Assembly: GCF_035958815.1 (NCBI RefSeq)
Contig: NZ_CP108383.1
Location: 4,712,001-4,776,000 of the forward strand
Direction: 5' to 3'
Length of the DNA stretch: 64,000 nt
DNA from: Nocardia sp. NBC_01327
GTDB lineage: Bacteria > Actinomycetota > Actinomycetes > Mycobacteriales > Mycobacteriaceae
In this document: piece after piece, positions 42,404-51,923 of the stretch
How positions within the stretch are numbered: the stretch's first letter is position 1
Layout of the letters: each line of letters begins with the position of its first letter
The notes under the pieces: model-generated
Database searches by the model: none
Told to the model about the DNA's origin: nothing
Seen by the model: the letters and a program-made list of their open reading frames with translations, nothing else
Program-made: the position numbers and the translations under genes

Positions 42404-43132
42404 TCAGGATGTTCGCGCGGTCATCACTTGCAGAGCTGCCCTGCGAGCAACACGGGTGGTCGCGCTCCCTGCACGCTGTGTCCGCCGCCACCAGGGATTG
42501 GTGTGCCATTGCTCGATGAGTTCGGTGAGTTCGGCGATCTCCTCTGTGGTGATGTCTTCTGGCGGGCGCGGTTTTCCTGCTCCCAGGGTTCGATTCAGCC
42601 ACGCGTTTAGGCGGGTCTGACTTAGGTGCCGTGAGACGAACGGCCAGCGGGACACAGGCGGAAGTTCCGGTGTGTCAGCTCGTCCGCCGAATCGTCCGTA
42701 CAGAAGTTGGCGACACTTCCACCGGCGTCGCGCGCCGAATACGTGGACGAGGAAGGTGATCGATGTTAGGTAGAGGACGATTCCGAGGATCTTTCCAAGA
42801 AAGGTTGGCTGGAGGGTGAGTAGCCCGGCAAATATGCCGAGCGTTGTCCCGAACAATAAGGCGTTGCCCTGGACATCTCGCTCGTTGATGTCGGTGGTGA
42901 CCGCATAGAGAGCAGCGAGGTCACGGCGTGCGGCCCCGAGCTCCTGGGTTACCTCATCGGGGCAGTCGTCTGGCCCCAGCTCGTCCGATACTTCTTTGAT
43001 GTGCTTGATCCGTCGAATGCGGACGCGACTGCCTGGCTTTCGAAACCAACCCCCGCTCTCGCGGTAGTTGTGAAGCGCCAGAAGAGCATTGGGCACGGCG
43101 ATGAGCAACGCTAAGATCGGCACGTAATACAT
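42404..43132 (-). CDS. Membrane protein of unknown function
   Basis: A 242-residue protein, ATG behind GGGGGGAAGCC. An N-terminal membrane segment (YVPILALLIAVPNALLAL) is followed by a cytoplasmic helical region and a hairpin of two segments near 93-135 (LFGTTLGIFAGLLTL, GIVLYLTSITFLVHVFG). The C-terminal 100 residues are basic. No family recognised. Divergent from the zinc-binding gene. Confidence 0.6.
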   Translation of the reverse strand: MYYVPILALLIAVPNALLALHNYRESGGWFRKPGSRVRIRRIKHIKEVSDELGPDDCPDEVTQELGAARRDLAALYAVTTDINERDVQGNALLFGTTLGIFAGLLTLQPTFLGKILGIVLYLTSITFLVHVFGARRRWKCRQLLYGRFGGRADTPELPPVSRWPFVSRHLSQTRLNAWLNRTLGAGKPRPPEDITTEEIAELTELIEQWHTNPWWRRTQRAGSATTRVARRAALQVMTARTS

Positions 43133-43266
43133 GGCTTCCCCCCGATGGTGGTGTGCTGCACGAGAGCGTAGCGATGGGCACCGACAAGCGGTGGGGAGAA
43201 CTGCTGTGGCTAGCTACCAGGTCTAAAGGCTTGAGAGGGAACGGCTTTCCGGTCTCAGGATGCGCT

Positions 43267-43746
43267 ATGTCTGTGGGGTTGCAGCCGTTGATCGTCGATC
43301 GCCGTGGCAGTCTTGCAGGTATGGCGAAGGGGACGCTGCTGATCGATGTGATGGGGTATCCGCACCTGTGCCGGGAATGTGGGGCGATGCAGAACTGGGT
43401 GTGGGCAGTGGAGGCTCGCGCGCTGGGTCGAGACGGCATGGTGGAGGCGATCGCTACCGATCAGGAACTCCCGGTGGAGATCGCTCGTGGCGTGCTGACC
43501 GCCGCGGATCGTCCGGAGGAAGCAGCCCTTCTCGGACAGCGCCGCGATCGCGGGCACGGGTTCAATCCGAACATTTGCGGCCGTTGTGGGCACCAAGAGT
43601 CCTGGTATTCACTGGAATCCGTTGTCATCGAAGGCGCTCACCGGCCTCGCATCATCCTCGCGAGTGCACCGCATTCAGTCGCTCAATGGCGTGAGCTCAT
43701 GGGCGAGCTCCGCGACGGCGCTGGGTACTGGTATGTCGGTCGCTGA
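43267..43746 (+). CDS. Zinc-binding hypothetical protein
   Basis: A 159-residue protein if started at ATG 43267 (AGGA seven bases upstream); the frame is open to 43153 and 43321 is also possible. Two CxxC knuckles, HLCRECGAMQNW and NICGRCGHQESWY, 80 residues apart, suggest one structural zinc site. The rest is unassigned. Confidence 0.5.
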   Translation: MSVGLQPLIVDRRGSLAGMAKGTLLIDVMGYPHLCRECGAMQNWVWAVEARALGRDGMVEAIATDQELPVEIARGVLTAADRPEEAALLGQRRDRGHGFNPNICGRCGHQESWYSLESVVIEGAHRPRIILASAPHSVAQWRELMGELRDGAGYWYVGR

Positions 43747-43817
43747 GCTGCAAGCACCTACTCTCAGCCGAACCTGCGTCGCGCCCGCTTCTGCCGCTGT
43801 TTCGGTTCGGCAAAGAG

Positions 43818-43837
43818 AGTGCAGATTAGGCTGCACT
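43818..43837. terminator. Short hairpin after the zinc-binding gene
   Basis: AGTGCAG and CTGCACT form a seven-base stem around ATTAGG, 70 bases after the stop codon at 43746. A weak terminator or operator candidate; the intergenic gap runs to 44024. Confidence 0.35.
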
Positions 43838-44024
43838 TCGTATGCCTGACGTCAGTTGAGGTACGCGTCGCTAGCACGTCACGGGGGGAAACCGGCCGGG
43901 TGTGGCCTGGCTGAAATCGGATTGGATAGCCAGGTTCGAGCCGCAATAATGGGCTAGCTCTGCCGCGCTCTGACAAGCAGTCTTTCACGGCAGATCCTGG
44001 CCAACAATGAAAGGAGATTGTCGG

Positions 44025-44675
44025 TTGCCGACATCGCCCTATGAGGTCCTCGACCAGCTGGTTGTCGATACCGCGGAGGCAGGATGGGCAACGACGACGA
44101 TGCCTCTGACCTTCCTCAAAGGCTATGCGCACGAGCGTGGATGGGAACCGATTGCGACGAGACGGGGTGGGTCTGCGGTGTCGAAGCTAAAGCCGACTGT
44201 CGCCTCGGAAGCCCCGGCTCGGTCGATCAGCGCGACAGTTGGGTTGGGCGCTCAGTTGCTGCACGTGGACGGCGCGCACATCCCTGCCATGCCAGACTTC
44301 GTCGTAATGCACTCCGAGGCAGTGAATTCGACGGGCACACGGATCTGGAGGCCGGGGTTCGAGGTAGTCCATTCTTCTCCCGTGCAGCATGGTGTGTTCA
44401 TTGTCGGTACCGGTCGCGACTCCTTTCTCGCCTGTGCAGCCGACGACAACGAGCTGCGGTTCGATCCATACTGCATGACGCCGGCAGACAGCCGGTCGCG
44501 GGAAGCGTTCACGTTGCTTACGTCGTATAACGATGTCCACGAGCATGTCTGGGATGAGCCGAACAAGCTTCTGCTCGTGCGGAATCGCATGGTTCTGCAT
44601 GGCCGTGCGATGGCCGTGGACGGGGAAGAACGTGAGCTGACCAGGATCGGCTACAGGACGGGGCCTTTGAAGTGA
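44025..44675 (+). CDS. TauD/clavaminate-synthase-like dioxygenase candidate
   Basis: A 216-residue protein. AAGGAG lies eight bases before TTG 44025, which I take as the start; ATG 44007 would place that site inside the gene. The iron-binding pattern of 2-oxoglutarate oxygenases is plausible: LLHVDGAHIP (H80, D82) and LLVRNRMVLHGRAMAV (His192), with an Arg after it (LTRIGYRTGP). It is shorter than typical members. The end overlaps the start of the next gene, so they are made together. The substrate is unknown. Confidence 0.55.
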   Translation: MPTSPYEVLDQLVVDTAEAGWATTTMPLTFLKGYAHERGWEPIATRRGGSAVSKLKPTVASEAPARSISATVGLGAQLLHVDGAHIPAMPDFVVMHSEAVNSTGTRIWRPGFEVVHSSPVQHGVFIVGTGRDSFLACAADDNELRFDPYCMTPADSRSREAFTLLTSYNDVHEHVWDEPNKLLLVRNRMVLHGRAMAVDGEERELTRIGYRTGPLK

Positions 44676-45604
44676 CGACTCCGTATGGCTATGAGCAATT
44701 CTGGATCAAGGCAAAGCTCTTCATGAATCGGGCTATGGACCCGTCGAACGACAGGACCGAGGACGAGAAGCAGCTGTGGGCTGCGTTGGCGCTCGAACTG
44801 CTCGCCAAAGCGGCTCTGTGCAAGGTCTCGCCCATCCTTGTTGCCGAACCTACAGAGGACGGATCGCATGTGCTGAAGGCGGCCGGGTTGATCGAGGGAG
44901 AAGCGCACTTCACGACGGCGCGGGCATCGACGATCTTCAAGCGGTGCCAGAAGGTGTTCCGTCCCTTCAGCGAGGAAGAGGCATCGAAGATCTCCTCGGG
45001 GCGGAACGAATACCTTCATGGTGCAGCGCCGGGGATCACAGGGATCCCTGCACACGCATGGTGGCCCAGGTTTTGGGCGCAGGCGCACATCCTGTTGACC
45101 GCGCAGGGGGCCGATATCTCGCTCCTGGTCGGGCCGGAACGCGTCGACAACGTTGAAGACCATCTGGCACAGAATAAGAAGAACATCGAACACCAGCTCA
45201 TGTCGCGAATCGGGGCCGCGAAGCTGTCTCTGGCTAGATTCCGGGAGGGGCGAATGAGTGGCAGTGAACAGGCGAAGTGGCAGGCTTGGCCGCGCTGGAT
45301 ACCAGTCCTGGAGTACAGCACGGAGGCAACCTGTCCGGCATGTTCGAACATCGGTAGGTTGGAGGGTAGCGAGATCGTCGATCGTCGGGTGACGGAATAC
45401 GGCGCTGACGAGCGGGATCACTTCGTTGGAACGATTGCCGAGATCGATGTCAGTGCCGACTACTTCAGCTGTCCGACTTGCCATCTCGTGCTCGACAAAT
45501 TCGAGCTGATCGTTGAGTCCGAACTAGGTGAGGAGGGATTCACCGTTGAAGTCGATCCGGAGGACCTGGAGGATTGGTTCGAGCCCGAGTATGGCAACGA
45601 CTGA
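44672..45604 (+). CDS. HEPN-like protein with C-terminal zinc ribbon
   Basis: A 310-residue protein with a GTG start overlapping the previous stop (GTGA). The first 190 residues are helical, with GRNEYLHGA at 110-118, matching the RxxxxH motif (R111, H116) of HEPN ribonuclease folds. A zinc ribbon follows (CPAC at 221-224, CPTC at 267-270), and the tail is acidic. HEPN domains are common in RNA-cutting toxins and phage-defence proteins, but some bind nucleotides without cutting. Coupling to an oxygenase-like gene is unusual. The domain call rests on one motif and the helical context. Confidence 0.5.
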   Translation: MTTPYGYEQFWIKAKLFMNRAMDPSNDRTEDEKQLWAALALELLAKAALCKVSPILVAEPTEDGSHVLKAAGLIEGEAHFTTARASTIFKRCQKVFRPFSEEEASKISSGRNEYLHGAAPGITGIPAHAWWPRFWAQAHILLTAQGADISLLVGPERVDNVEDHLAQNKKNIEHQLMSRIGAAKLSLARFREGRMSGSEQAKWQAWPRWIPVLEYSTEATCPACSNIGRLEGSEIVDRRVTEYGADERDHFVGTIAEIDVSADYFSCPTCHLVLDKFELIVESELGEEGFTVEVDPEDLEDWFEPEYGND

Positions 45605-46268
45605 GGGGCACGACGTCACGGATCTCCAGCGGACGGCATCGTTCTCGTGAGACGGCGGACCGTCGACCGACGCCGCGTCCCGAAGGTGCAGACGGGACGA
45701 CCCGCACCCCCGGCACCTGGACCGGGGCGGGGTATGGCCGATTCCTGCGGCACGGGTGGGCCGCATAGCGCCGAACTGGTGCAATCCCTAGCCGTTGGTC
45801 GCCATTGGCACATTGGCCCCGGAATGGCCATGCCGAAGAAGTTGTCGCTACCGACCACCACCGTAGACGCAGTGGTCGACCGACAACCACAGCCGGGGAA
45901 ATCGCTAGTCACCGGCGGGGATTTGGCATCAAATTTGGCATCAAGACAGCGCGGGACCCAGCGGACGGCGTGGGATCAGGCGGACGCCGCGGACGATTGA
46001 TATTCCGCTGACCTGCGCAGACGGGACGTAGCGGTACGCAGCGGCACGTGCGGAACTGTTTCCGGTTGGCTCATAACCAAGCGATCGCGTGGCATGTGTA
46101 TCCGCGCAGACCTAATACGAAGGCTGCTGGACGACATGGACGAGTCAGATTGTGGAGCTTCTGGTCGCTGCCGTTTACCTACATAGTCGGTCAAAGACGA
46201 CGGATCCCTTGGAAGCTACAGAGCCTCAGAGTATTCCGAGAAGTGGACATGATTCGGTGAGTGCGGGT
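45605..46268. other. Intergenic region at the edge of the element backbone
   Basis: About 660 bases between convergent genes, with no convincing intact gene. It contains a tandem repeat of ATTTGGCATCAA (about 45920-45942), covered in the next entry. I see no tRNA gene. Confidence 0.4.
45909..45995 (-). pseudogene. Possible remnant of an integrase C-terminus
   Basis: On the minus strand, codons before the TGA at 45909-45911 read AVLMPNLMPNPRR, written by the repeated TTGATGCCAAAT. A repeated (L/V)(M/V)PN tail of this sort is seen at the ends of some actinobacterial tyrosine integrases. Upstream the frame soon degrades, so at most a 3' remnant remains. It lies just beyond the relaxase gene, where an old element end would be expected. 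Weak evidence. Confidence 0.25.
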
Positions 46269-49200
46269 TCACCTGGAGCGGCGGCGGTTTCGTTGAGTAG
46301 CTGATGGCGGAACTGGTCTCGTGCGGCGGCGGTTGGGCGAAGGGGCAGGGACTCCCGGCGGAGCCACAGAGCGGGTGTCTGTATTCGGAGTTGCCGGGGG
46401 CCTGGTCGGGTTCTTCGGATCTACGGTGCGTTGCCGCGACTGCGTGTATTCGATTCTGTGTCGTAGTTCCTCGGCGAAGTCGGCGAGGTGTTCGTCGCGG
46501 CCGGGGTAGTCGGGGATCGGCCTGAACTGGCCGGGGTAGGGGCTGTCGGTGAGGGCACTGAATACGGCTGCGTGGGTGGGTTCGGAGAGGGGTAGCTGGT
46601 GGCGGATCCATAGGTCGGCGCGGTCGCGTAGCTCGCGTGCGGGGTCGCCCGCGAGGAGCAGCGAAGCGCCCAGGTCGTTGTAGTTGTCGGTGGTGATGGC
46701 CGCGATCAATGCGGTGGTGTCGAGCTGGTGGGCGTCGGCGAGGGCGGTGGTGTCCAGCAGGGCATTCCAGTGTCGGGAGTTGACCGCTAGCCGGTGCAGG
46801 ACCGCAGGCATCGCGCGATAGAGAGTCCGATCGGTGTGGGCGTCGGCGAGTTGTTTCACATAGTCGTGGTAGTCGGAGAGCATTCGCGCCAGCCGTTCCG
46901 CGCTGACTGAGGGAGGCCGGCGATCGGTATCGGCTTCCGGCAAGGGCCTTGGTTCGGTGGTGAGGGTTTCAACGGTGTTGAGCCGTGCGATGAACGCGAT
47001 TGGGTCGTAACTATCTGTTGCAGTGAGAGTTTCGGCATGCCAGACAACGCTACTGGCATGATCTGGGCGCTGGAGTTCGTCAGAGTTCGGGAGATTGTCG
47101 GGCGAGGCGGGCAGCGCATTCTGACAATTACCGGAGTCAGGGAGGGTGGTATCGGCGTTCGGGCCGAGGAGCCGTCGCCGAAGTTCGTGTGCGTAGTTGG
47201 CCAGTGCGGTGTCCATGCCGCGCCATGGGCTGGGCACCGGCAGGAACGGGCTTGGGTAGGGGGCATCGCGTAAGGCACGGAAGCGTTTTGCTGCGGGCGT
47301 GGTCAGGATCGGCAGAGCGTTGAGTTGTGCGATGAGGTTCGTGATAGCGGAAAAGTCTGTCATGGTGAGGGTTTCGACAGGGGTGACGGTGATCGGGTTG
47401 GGGATGGGCGAGAGTCGTTGTTGGATCCAGCGGTCGGCGCGGGAGCGTAGTACGGCGGCGGTGTCGCGGGCGGTGACCAGTGATTCGCCGAGGTCTTCGA
47501 GGTTGTTGGTAGCGATGGCGGTGACGAGTGCGCCGGTGTCGAGGTGGTGGGCGTCGGCGAGTGCGATGGTGTCGAGCAGATCCTGGTAGTTCGGCGAGTT
47601 TTTGGCCTCGTGGAGGAACACCGCGGGGAGTGCTCGGCCCAGTAGATGCTCGGCGCGGGCATCGGCCAGGAGTTGGTAGGCGTGTTGGTAGTTGACGCGG
47701 ATGCGGTGGTCGGCGGCGGTTTGTTCTTCGCGCATGATGTCGGTCGCGGAGCGGTTGTCGTCCTCGCGTGCCAGCACACGAGCGAAGCAGCGGAAGGGTT
47801 CCCCCGGGTCGTCTGGTTGTTGGTCGCCGGAGAGATCGATGAGGGCGTCGGTGGCGAGGAAGACCTGATTGAGGTCGGTGCCGCGGGTCAGGCCGACGTA
47901 GGCCAGGGCGCGACCGAGGGCGTCGTTGAGCAGGGTGTAGGCGTGGCGGACGGTGATGCCCTGGGAACGGTGGATGGTCGCGGCATAACCGAGTTCGACC
48001 TGTCGGGTCACATAGTCCGCTGGCACGGTGACATGCCCGCGGTGGTCGATTCCGGTGAGGGTGATCGACCCGTCGGTGTGGATGGCATGGATGTGCCAGA
48101 GGTCGCCGTTATCGACCTGGGTGTTATGGCGGCGCCCACCGAGAACTTTCAGGAACGGGTTGTTGAGGCGGGTGACGACGGTGTCTCCGAGGTACCCGGT
48201 GTGCCGGTCCGACAACAGGATTGCTCCGCTGTCGGCGCGGACGCGACCGGCGGCCAGGTGGCTTGTTTGGGCCGCGGCATTAAGCGCTGCGACGTCCAGG
48301 ACCGTCGCGGCGATCATGACCGAGGAGATCCCGGCGTCGGCATCGGCGAGGTGCCGCGACAATATCTCTGCGCGAAGTTGGTCGCCGAGGCCATGGGTGA
48401 CGCGGCCATGACCCTCGTAGAACTCCCACGCCTTCTTCGCGTTTCCCGCCCGCACGGCCAGGGTTGCTTCGGCCTCCTGCGGGTCGGCGAAGCGCACCAG
48501 TTCCGAGAGTTCGGGTGAATGGTTGTCGCGGGCGATCGTGCGAATGATGCCGCCGGATTCGACGGCAGAGAGTTGTTCGGGATCCCCGATGCCCCGGATG
48601 ATCGCGCCGTGGGTATCGGCGAGGGCGAGCAGGGCATCGAGGTCGAAGGTGGCGGCCATAGCGACCTCGTCGACGAGCAGCATCGCCCCGGGCGTGATCC
48701 CGGTCGGGACACCGTGGTCGGCTTGGGCGAAGAGTTTATGGATGGTCCGTGCCGGCACACCGAGACTGGCCGAGAGCTGACGGGCCGCCGCCGCCGAGGG
48801 TGCCAGGGCGATGACATCCCTCCCGCTCTCACGCCAGGTAGCGGCGACGGCCGCCATGGCGGTGGTTTTGCCACTGCCGGCGGGTCCGATCGCGACCGCG
48901 AATTTCGTTGCGGCCGTGCACAGAAATCGCGCGATGGCACGCTGCCCGGGATTGAGAACACGTCCACCACCGCGTTGAATTCGCGTGATCGCCGCGTCGA
49001 CTTTTCGGGCGGAAACGGTGACAGTGCTCGGGGTGCGGGCGGCATCCAGGAGTCGGGTTTCCGCATCCAGGACAGCCCGGCTGGTCCAGCGAGCAGTGCC
49101 GGTGGCGGTGAAAATGCTTTCCCCCGAGGCGCGGGCCATGACGGCGGGAACCGGATCCGGGTCGATGGTCAGGAGAATCGAATGGTGATCCCGCACAGCG

Positions 49201-50891
49201 ACGGTGAGCGCTTCCACGGCCGCGCGGTGCGCGGTATCGCTGAGGAAATCACACAGCCCGACCCGGTCTTCGACGGCGGAACGGATATTGGCTTCGGTCC
49301 AAGTGGCTCGGCGCCGTCCCACCGTGTCGGTGACCTCCACCTCGATCCCCGCCGGGTCGTACATTGCGCGGCGCCGTGCGAGACATATGGCGTCGATGCG
49401 GTCGAGCAACGCCTCCTCCGGGTCCGACGCCAGCCGCGCCGACAAAGTTCGCACCGCGTCAGTGACGGCCTGGGGTGTGCCGAACTGATATCGGCCGAGC
49501 TGGTCAGAGATCGCTTGCTGCAGTTGTAGTGGTGTGGCGGTGAGCAGTTCAGCGACGCCACCGAGCCCGACACCGATCTCGACAATGGCGTCGTCGGGAG
49601 CGAACGGTCGGGGTGCGTCGGGATGGTTGTGAGCCCACAACAGGTCCTCGACGAACTGTTGCCCACTCCGGTCGCGGCCGAACACACCGCGGAACCGGGC
49701 ATCCCATTCGCCGATCATCTGCCGCAGCGCCTTCGGCAATGGTTTGCCGGCACGGGTTTGCAGGGTGGCCTGCTGGGCGAGCTTGTACTGGGTGACCTTG
49801 CTCGGGGTGCGACCGTGGCTGCTGCGGTAGTCGGCAACGAGGTCCTCGAAGCGCACGAGAATGTCCTCGCGACGGGAGAATTCGGCGACCATCTCCTCGC
49901 CGACACCGACCACTTCCAGAACAGGTTGTTTGCCTCGGCCCCGGGTGCGTTCCTCGAACCGTAACCCCATGCGCCGCTTCAATTTCCCCACGATGGTCGC
50001 GTTGTAGCGGCACGAGAGCGACACCGCCGCCGCGTACAACGCACGGGCATCCAACGCCGACCACTTGCCGTCGGAGCCGAGAACCTTTCCCGAAATCACC
50101 GCATGCGTATGAGGATTCATATCCCCGGCACGATTGTCGTAGTGGGTGAACGCGGCGATGATCAGCCCGGTCGCATCGATCTGCCTGACCCCGTTCGTGC
50201 CGCGGCGGGTCACCGCATACCGGGATTCGGCGAATTCCAGGACCTCCCGCACAGCCTCGAGGTGGCATTGCCAGATCTCGCGGCGCACCGCATCCGAACC
50301 CAGGCCCCACAGGATGCTGATGGACTTCTGCGGGGTGAACACGTTGTCGAACCCGGCCACCGCCTTGCGGGTGCCGGCCTTCTCAGAGGTGAGTGCCCGG
50401 TCGATCTCGGCGCGTCTGGGAGCGCGGCCGAGCACACCGGTGAGGTGTTCGCGGGCGGCATCGGTGCGCAGGATCGTGCGCTCGTCCCAGTCCGGCCGCC
50501 GCCGCCACGCGAAAGTGAACTCGGCCAATTTGCGGTCGAAAATGTCGCGAATAGGTGAGGGTTCGGTGGAGAATTCGTAGAACATTCGGCCGATCTGCGC
50601 GGCCTCGACAGCTTGCTTCACGGTCTTTCCGTCCGCTATCGCAGCGGCGATGATGGTATCGGCGTCCGGATGCAAACCCTCGCCGAAGAGCGCTTTCATC
50701 TGCGCCTCGGTCACCATTCCCGACAGGCCGAGTTCAGCCGCGCCCCGGCCCATCCATATTCCGGGCGGAGTGCCGTGCTCGGTGTAATAGTCGGTGAGGT
50801 CGCGGGTGCGATCTCGCAGGCGATCACCGCTGGCCACTTGCCTGGTCAGGTACTCGTAGCCGTCTCCGGCGTGTAAGCGGTGAATCGTCAT
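46269..50891 (-). CDS. MobF/TraA-type conjugative relaxase-helicase
   Basis: About 1540 residues, started at ATG 50891 (TIHRLHAGDGYEYL, as in TrwC/TraA relaxases); the frame is open to 51167 but that part is unlike a protein. The relaxase domain (1-400) has candidate tyrosines (GYEYL, DYYTEHG) and the three-His metal site HYDNR...HTH at 250-263. A helicase follows: Walker A GPAGSGKTT at 669-677, Walker B LLVDEVAM at 739-745, HRSQGITV and VGLTRGTD. The C-terminal 500 residues hold two related segments (ADAHHLDTGALVTAI and ADAHQLDTTALIAAI) in an internal repeat. It should nick oriT and unwind the transferred strand. Confidence 0.92.
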   Translation of the reverse strand: MTIHRLHAGDGYEYLTRQVASGDRLRDRTRDLTDYYTEHGTPPGIWMGRGAAELGLSGMVTEAQMKALFGEGLHPDADTIIAAAIADGKTVKQAVEAAQIGRMFYEFSTEPSPIRDIFDRKLAEFTFAWRRRPDWDERTILRTDAAREHLTGVLGRAPRRAEIDRALTSEKAGTRKAVAGFDNVFTPQKSISILWGLGSDAVRREIWQCHLEAVREVLEFAESRYAVTRRGTNGVRQIDATGLIIAAFTHYDNRAGDMNPHTHAVISGKVLGSDGKWSALDARALYAAAVSLSCRYNATIVGKLKRRMGLRFEERTRGRGKQPVLEVVGVGEEMVAEFSRREDILVRFEDLVADYRSSHGRTPSKVTQYKLAQQATLQTRAGKPLPKALRQMIGEWDARFRGVFGRDRSGQQFVEDLLWAHNHPDAPRPFAPDDAIVEIGVGLGGVAELLTATPLQLQQAISDQLGRYQFGTPQAVTDAVRTLSARLASDPEEALLDRIDAICLARRRAMYDPAGIEVEVTDTVGRRRATWTEANIRSAVEDRVGLCDFLSDTAHRAAVEALTVAVRDHHSILLTIDPDPVPAVMARASGESIFTATGTARWTSRAVLDAETRLLDAARTPSTVTVSARKVDAAITRIQRGGGRVLNPGQRAIARFLCTAATKFAVAIGPAGSGKTTAMAAVAATWRESGRDVIALAPSAAAARQLSASLGVPARTIHKLFAQADHGVPTGITPGAMLLVDEVAMAATFDLDALLALADTHGAIIRGIGDPEQLSAVESGGIIRTIARDNHSPELSELVRFADPQEAEATLAVRAGNAKKAWEFYEGHGRVTHGLGDQLRAEILSRHLADADAGISSVMIAATVLDVAALNAAAQTSHLAAGRVRADSGAILLSDRHTGYLGDTVVTRLNNPFLKVLGGRRHNTQVDNGDLWHIHAIHTDGSITLTGIDHRGHVTVPADYVTRQVELGYAATIHRSQGITVRHAYTLLNDALGRALAYVGLTRGTDLNQVFLATDALIDLSGDQQPDDPGEPFRCFARVLAREDDNRSATDIMREEQTAADHRIRVNYQHAYQLLADARAEHLLGRALPAVFLHEAKNSPNYQDLLDTIALADAHHLDTGALVTAIATNNLEDLGESLVTARDTAAVLRSRADRWIQQRLSPIPNPITVTPVETLTMTDFSAITNLIAQLNALPILTTPAAKRFRALRDAPYPSPFLPVPSPWRGMDTALANYAHELRRRLLGPNADTTLPDSGNCQNALPASPDNLPNSDELQRPDHASSVVWHAETLTATDSYDPIAFIARLNTVETLTTEPRPLPEADTDRRPPSVSAERLARMLSDYHDYVKQLADAHTDRTLYRAMPAVLHRLAVNSRHWNALLDTTALADAHQLDTTALIAAITTDNYNDLGASLLLAGDPARELRDRADLWIRHQLPLSEPTHAAVFSALTDSPYPGQFRPIPDYPGRDEHLADFAEELRHRIEYTQSRQRTVDPKNPTRPPATPNTDTRSVAPPGVPAPSPNRRRTRPVPPSATQRNRRRSR

Positions 50892-51156
50892 CACATGATC
50901 GAAGATAGCGCGGAATGTAAACTTAAATGAGACATTACCCGTGAGTAGCATTGGAAATGCAAGAGGTGTGATGGGTTTGAATATAGAACCCATATGGGAA
51001 CTGGGAGAACGGGATTCGGAAGGTTGAGGAAAGGGTTGATGACGAGGAAAGTGGGAGGTGAATATTGGAAACGGTGAAATGAAAGGATTCATCTCCTGGT
51101 GCGTCGCCCTGCGAATGCGGGCGGGCCGAGCGGAGGGGAGTCGGAGAGGAGGCGCG

Positions 51157-51717
51157 GTGGGAGACAAGACGACAGCGCGTCAGTGGGCGCGGAAGGTGAC
51201 GACGGCGCTGCTGGCTGCGCAGGTGCAGTTGGTGCGAGCGAACGAAGCTGATTTGGCGGAGTTCCGCAAGCAGCACGGCCGATGGGAACGGACAGCGCAG
51301 CGGCGGGAAGCGGCGGTCGCCGCGGTGAATGCGCGCTATCGGCGCAGCGAAGTGGACGCCGAAGCGGGCGCGGGAGTCGCACTGGGGCGGCTGCATTCGC
51401 GGGGGATGAGTGAAGCCCAGCTGTGCGAGATCAGTGGGCTGAGCGTGTCGCGGGTGCGACGACTACTGCGCGGTGGGCAGTGCGCAGGCGTGGGTTCACT
51501 GGTAGGTGTCGCGCTCGATGTGGACGAGAGTGGCGCGGGGGATGGTGAGGCGCAGCCCGGGCAGCGCGAAGATGCGCAGGGCGAGACGGGAGTCCCAGAT
51601 GCCGTGCTTGAACGCCGAGGTCCAGTGTCCGGCAAGCCAGATGAGCAGACCGAGCACCAGCCAGGAGAGTTTGCAGGGGATAGCGTGCGCCGGGGTGAAG
51701 ATGATCGCGAGCAGTGA
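51157..51717 (+). CDS. Small putative DNA-binding protein, opposite the relaxase
   Basis: A 186-residue protein from GTG 51157 (GGAGAGGAGG upstream). Residues 5-95 are a long charged helix (RKVTTALLAAQVQLVRANEA), followed by an HTH-like SEAQLCEISGLSVSRVRRLL. The last 75 residues overlap the convergent membrane-protein gene and look like shadow sequence, so the natural stop may have been lost. It is divergent from the relaxase across about 265 bases and could regulate it or assist at oriT. Confidence 0.5.
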   Translation: MGDKTTARQWARKVTTALLAAQVQLVRANEADLAEFRKQHGRWERTAQRREAAVAAVNARYRRSEVDAEAGAGVALGRLHSRGMSEAQLCEISGLSVSRVRRLLRGGQCAGVGSLVGVALDVDESGAGDGEAQPGQREDAQGETGVPDAVLERRGPVSGKPDEQTEHQPGEFAGDSVRRGEDDREQ

Positions 51718-51822
51718 GTCGATGATGAGGAAGAATCCGGCGATACGGGCCAGGATGGGGAACACCCACCACAGCAACATTGCCGCCAGGACGGCGACGG
51801 CTGCCAGCCAGATCAGGCCCAT
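51496..51822 (-). CDS. Small membrane protein
   Basis: A 108-residue protein from ATG 51822 (AGAGGAGCGG upstream). Three hydrophobic segments (GLIWLAAVAVLAAMLLWWVF, IAGFFLIIDSLLAIIF, LSWLVLGLLIWLAG) are followed by a basic soluble tail. Conjugative elements often encode such proteins for mating-pair or membrane functions, but the family is unrecognised. It overlaps the 3' end of the plus-strand gene by about 220 bases. Confidence 0.6.
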   Translation of the reverse strand: MGLIWLAAVAVLAAMLLWWVFPILARIAGFFLIIDSLLAIIFTPAHAIPCKLSWLVLGLLIWLAGHWTSAFKHGIWDSRLALRIFALPGLRLTIPRATLVHIERDTYQ

Positions 51823-51923
51823 GGGGACCGCTCCTCTCGTGAGGTGGGTGTGGCAGGTATCGGTGTCTTCATTGCACGCCGATACCTGCTGACAGATAAC
51901 TGGATTGAGGGAACTGGACTCGA

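Noticed and set aside
46066..46080. tRNA-Met-like anticodon arm (TTGG-CTCATAA-CCAA)
   Set aside because: The seven-base loop fits, but there is no acceptor, D or T arm around it.
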